DNA of 64,000 nucleotides, taken from NCBI GenBank assembly GCA_019914995.1, contig CM034132.1:9480662-9544661 (forward strand), in the 5' to 3' direction. The DNA is from Acanthochlamys bracteata. Lineage: Eukaryota; Streptophyta; Magnoliopsida; Pandanales; Velloziaceae. The notes below the pieces were generated by a model. The model ran no database searches. It saw only the letters and a program-made list of their open reading frames with translations, and was not told where the DNA came from. Shown one piece after another: positions 59,701 through 64,000 of the stretch. The translations under genes were made by a program, and so were the position numbers. Each line of letters begins with the position of its first letter. Position 1 is the first letter of the stretch.

Positions 59701-62700
59701 CGAGGTTCTCTGCAGAAGAAGCTCTACTTCCAGATTTAAGTGGCAAATTCTGAGAATTGTCTGTGGCTGAAGGAACTGAAGACGAATTTTGGGCATTCTG
59801 CTGCTCAAGTAAAGAGCCAAATAAATAAATAAATAAATAGGTTACAAGTAACTTGTGGATGAGAAGTCAGGCAAACTAATCAAGTCTACAAGGTGAAAAA
59901 AAAAATGATGCAACTTACATGATGAATTTTGTTGCCAGGAAATTCCACAAAAGAATACTGAGATTCTCCATCATTGTACTCTAGAAACAAGAAAAGCACA
60001 TCCATAATACGTCAAGCAATTCGAAGATAACAGATGAGAATGACAAAAAATTTGCAAGGGGTATGAATTTTTTGCACTTGCTGATGGATAATGAAATAAA
60101 TGGCAAGACGTTACACCATGCTTAAGCAATTCTAGAATGAAGCCTTAACATTGAGCACATCATCATCTCAAATAGAAAAAGGCACTCAGAAAATGTAATA
60201 TCTAGGCAAAGTAAATGGTAATTCACACACTTTATAGTAGTGGGGACTATGGAGTGAAATTTCATATGGACATTAAGTGCAAGGAAAGTAAAATGTTCCA
60301 ATATTTACTACATAATCCACCTTAAGACCCAAACGCATTACTGAGTCCACCACTTACATGTTCGCATGAAGCACAAGAACTGGCTGGGGTCTAGCACAAA
60401 TGGTATTATAAGAAAATGAAAAGTTTCAATGTAACATAAAAGGAGTACCTGTGAGGGATGGAAGATCTGCACCAGCTGGAAGTTTTGCAGGCAAGGCTGA
60501 AAACTGTTGACTGTGAGTCCTTCCATGACTTCTGCTTGTTTGTTGGCCCCAACTTTCAGAATGCTCATCCTCAGGTTCATTTTCTACAAAAAATTAAATT
60601 TGATAAATGAAAAAAAAGTTCAGAAATCTCCATAGCATTCACATCGGAAAAGCGCAAATATCAATAACTAAAGGCTAAACCTCTGAGGAGAATTTCTTGT
60701 GCCAAACTTGCCAACTTGTCACTGCATCTATTCACGGACAGTTCAAATCTGAGGTTATCAACTTCTCGGATGTAAAGTTCAACAGCCATCCACCGTGATA
60801 AAAGAGCAACATTCCGTGTAACCTGTAAACATAAAAAAGTTAAATAATTTTTTTTTATAAAAAAACCCATAAGGTGTCAAACCTGCATCTCATAGAACTT
60901 TTACAAACATAGTGCAAATAAAGATAACAAGACAAAATAAAATGCAAGGAATTTTTTAAGACAGTATTTCTAGCTAATCATTCTTGGTAAATACAGGTAC
61001 TAATGCTATTGAGGAAGTTCAAGTATTTGATAGCATGTCCTCTAAGCTGATCCTTCTAAGTATTATACGTTATATCAATTAAAGATTACAACCCCAAATA
61101 AATAAATAAATAAATAAAGTAACAAAAATCTTTTTTGTCAAAATAACTCCTTAGCTGTATGTCCAGCAAGAATAGGCAACCAACGCACACAGACACATAA
61201 GAGAAAGAAGCATGTTGTGTGATGCCTGAAAATGCAATCAGGAAATCCAAATAACCAAAGAGACCACATACTTCACTTTTATTTCTGTAAGGACTTCCAA
61301 TTGAAATATATATACTTAGCTTATAAAGCTACATGAAACAGCATCTACTGAAACCCAACAATGAAATACACTGGAAATAGCAAGCAATAATAGTAACTCA
61401 CTTTTGCAGTGACATTTGGATTTCCATCTCGATCGCCGCCCATCCACGAGCCAAACTTGATTGGCGTGCAGGCTAATGGGAGTGGTCGTCCTGTATGCTG
61501 TTAAGGAGACAATTCAAGATGTTTAGACATGATTTAAAATTTTTATTTAAAAAATCCATTTATTAGATGAGAGAAGCAGAACCTTCTTCAGAGCTGCACT
61601 GACACGGCGTAGATAGTGAGGCACTGCTTTCCAAAGGGATTGTTCCACAATGTGCAGGCCTATGAGGTGACAAAATATATAATATTATATAAATAAAATT
61701 AGCATTGCGAATTAAACAAGAAAACCTACCAGCCCTTGCTTCATCAACAGGAGTAGGTTTATGACGTCTTAGTTCATCCGTCTGCCACAAGGCAGTTATC
61801 TCTCTCACCTAGAAACACAAACATTTAGAGGATAGTGTGATGCTATCTGAAAGAAAAGTGGAAATTAGGGACGACAGAAAAGTGGAAACCAGGGATGAGA
61901 GTACCAGATCTTCAATCAGCATCTCTCGATCTTCATGGCTAAGATCAGGTCTTTCATTATATTCAAGAAGATGCTGGCACAAAAAACCATAATACTAAGG
62001 ACTTCAAAGATGAAAGTAGACAGAGTGCCTTATTAAATATCATAAACATGGACATTATGATCAAAAATACAAAATATGAGATTCCGTGTCCTCAACAGCT
62101 CTTCCTTAGAATTGCAGAAAACAGAAGAGCAATCCAGGCAAAAAGAATAGTCAAAAGGTTCTACACATATGTTGGCCCTTAAGCTTCAACTCCCAGGTTT
62201 ATGGAGATAGGGGAATTTGTAAGTGAATTCTGCATATGATTAGACTGAATACGATACATAGGATCATTCCAAAGTTCATATCAATAAGCGCGACTCACTG
62301 AGGACTCAATTACTCTAGGCAGCGTATTATGATTTAAGAAGTTCTTTAACCTAACCTAGAGTCCAGGAAGACTTACTGCAATCCTGATATGCTTATATTG
62401 CAGTGTACGCCTGTTTATTTGGGTAGGATGTGCTGTTAAAACAATTTCAACAACCTGCAAAGAATGATACGTACTATATTAAAGATACTTACACTTACAT
62501 CCGGTATAAACAAATAGATTATCCATTTATCACGAACACGAACCTGGTTACAAACAGTATCATAAAGCTCTTTGGGTGGTACTCCACTTTGTATCAATTT
62601 ATCAAAGATATCATTGCATGACTTGGACACATGAGCAATATTTCGAGTTTCACGGACCCTGGAAGAGATGTAGCATACAAATTCATGCTTCAGCTGTACT

Positions 62701-64000
62701 GTTCATATCATGTAAAGCATTCGATAGGCTTTATCGATGAAACACATCTTTATGTCCTCAGCTAATTCAATGATCAATAGCGCATTTAATCAGCCAAGCA
62801 TATCTACTTTAGATACAGAGAAGTTCGCTTAACTTCTACCCACAAATAATTAGTAAGGCAAGTCAAGTATAATTCTTAGATCCATATATCTTTGTACATA
62901 ATCCTCCAAAAACAAGAAGATATATAAGGGGCATTAACCACTTTATTGCCTCTTCTACAAACTCCTCACTTTGTCACTTTTTTTCCTGATATGTATCATA
63001 AAATAGCCATGACATTATCGAGGTCTACAGAACATTACTCCAGAGGAAAACATGACACAGGTACAGCTTACAGGTTGCTAACGCTATCTGAATACTTGAC
63101 GGTTAGCAGCATGTTTTTTTTATTTTTGCAGTTTTGTTGCTTGTCATTGGTGCCATCATTTAGCATTGAGACAGATCGAAATATGAAAACAACATAAGTT
63201 GAGATAAGCTCAGTCAACAGTGTGAATTCTTATCACAAGAAAAGCTAAGCACCTGTGATGTGTCTCAGCAATGCCCATAAGGTTCAGATAGTGGCTAAAA
63301 GCACGGGCCAAGGACAAGGCTTCCTCAAGTGTCATCTTTGATATGTCTGTTGCCAGTTGCTTCTCTAGTGTCTCTGCCATTTCTTCCATCCCAGCATTTC
63401 TCAAATTCACAGCACTCTGCCACACATGCAGGTTAGTATAGAACACCGGACAATCACAAAGGGATCCAAATGAAACATCAAGATCAAATTCCAAGATGCA
63501 ACCCAAAAACTAGCATGTACAAGGAGCTTGCACTCACTCATTGATGCAGCATATTGAAGAAGAAATATATCTTAGACAAATGTAAATCATAGAGTTACAA
63601 GCATAGACAACAAAAAATAGTAGCTTTCAATAAGTTCTTGATTCTTATAAGATAAGATGCAGCTAATACCTAATTGAGTATCTAATCTGAAGAATAATAT
63701 ACACAATTATTCTCCCAAAAACAAGAAAGAAAAGCAAATTGCTGCCACAAACTTTAGCCTCAACCTTTCTTTCTTTCTTTTTCTTTTTAATCAAGAAAAT
63801 CATCACATTAAGCAGCTGATCGCCCTATACAAATGGATTTGTTCAAAGAACAAAACAGAGCATTACAGAAGTTTCACAGGAAAAGTAAATCCCATTTCTT
63901 CCAAACACATACTTACTACCCAAAATAACCAATTTTAAATCTCTCACAAACACTTGTAGACTCTATACTATCAACAACAAAGAACTCTGCTTAAATTTCT
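56724..64000 (-). CDS. PPC4: Bacterial-type phosphoenolpyruvate carboxylase (PPC4-like), 5' end outside window
   Basis: Nineteen exons on the minus strand: 63253-63416, 62544-62658, 62377-62454, 61905-61973, 61730-61808, 61583-61659, 61402-61497, 60681-60823, 60449-60583, 59919-59980, 59492-59800, 59228-59353, 58951-59052, 58730-58876, 58479-58577, 58299-58387, 58037-58163, 57765-57971, 56724-57548. Active-site motifs are present: [78 protein letters not shown]. The protein ends RNTG, the mark of bacterial-type plant PEPCs (plant-type end QNTG). A Ser/Asn/Gln-rich stretch in the exons at 60449-60583, 59919-59980 and 59492-59800 is the disordered insert typical of this class. The enzyme carboxylates phosphoenolpyruvate to oxaloacetate and works in Class-2 complexes with plant-type PEPC. 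The first exon should lie beyond 64000, since no N-terminal coding sequence is seen after 63416. Confidence 0.92.

Noticed and set aside
1-64000. CRISPR arrays, operons, prophage or bacterial islands
   Set aside because: The window is clearly plant nuclear DNA; repeats are AT-rich and irregular, and no spaced direct-repeat array exists.

Overview
This is plant nuclear DNA, almost certainly from a eudicot. Genes are split into many short exons with GT-AG, T-rich introns. Intergenic DNA is strongly AT-rich, and every recognisable product is a land-plant protein (RHD6-type bHLH, CBP-type histone acetyltransferase with plant PHD/ZZ/TAZ layout, bacterial-type PEP carboxylase, GPI-anchored SPARK-type protein). 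I cannot name the species.

Layout. 13-1517 (+): a universal-stress-protein-like gene. 1518-7017: AT-rich intergenic DNA with worn repeats. 7018-8310 (-): an RSL class I bHLH gene (RHD6/RSL1 type). 9882-~16830 (-): an ER-type HSP70-17 (Grp170-like) gene. Its downstream exons are open, but its ATPase-domain exons carry several frame breaks and a stop, and its HDEL tail is lost, so I call it a pseudogene. 17688-24511 (+): a complete APC2 gene, divergent from the HSP70 copy across a short shared upstream region. 25218-27391 (-): a GPI-anchored SPARK-type protein. 27392-~35090: about 7.7 kb without a convincing protein gene, holding DNA-transposon fossils and one orphan promoter-like segment. ~35100-47032 (+): a HAC (p300/CBP) histone acetyltransferase. 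47800-48093 (+): a possible small secreted protein. 50642-55710 (+): a ZCCHC8-like zinc-knuckle/PSP-domain gene. 56724 to beyond 64000 (-): bacterial-type PEP carboxylase (PPC4 type), tail to tail with the previous gene and missing its first exon at the window edge.

The genes are independent nuclear transcription units, not an operon. From memory, the Arabidopsis counterparts RHD6, ZCCHC8B/PSP, HAC2 and PPC4 all lie on one chromosome 1 arm, with HAC2 and the PSP gene adjacent, so the window looks like a conserved syntenic block into which APC2, HSP70-17 and the GPI-protein gene are interleaved.

I found no new multi-gene system. The most interesting points are: (1) the decaying HSP70-17 copy; (2) a family of short AT-rich elements repeated many times; (3) a Tourist-like MITE with visible terminal repeats and target duplication; (4) a near-identical 53-bp sequence in two HAC introns; (5) a possible alternative terminal exon in the ZCCHC8-like gene; (6) a possible decayed, skipped exon in HAC. 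Exon coordinates were derived by hand from splice consensus and reading phase; exon lengths sum to whole codons in all the complete genes modelled.
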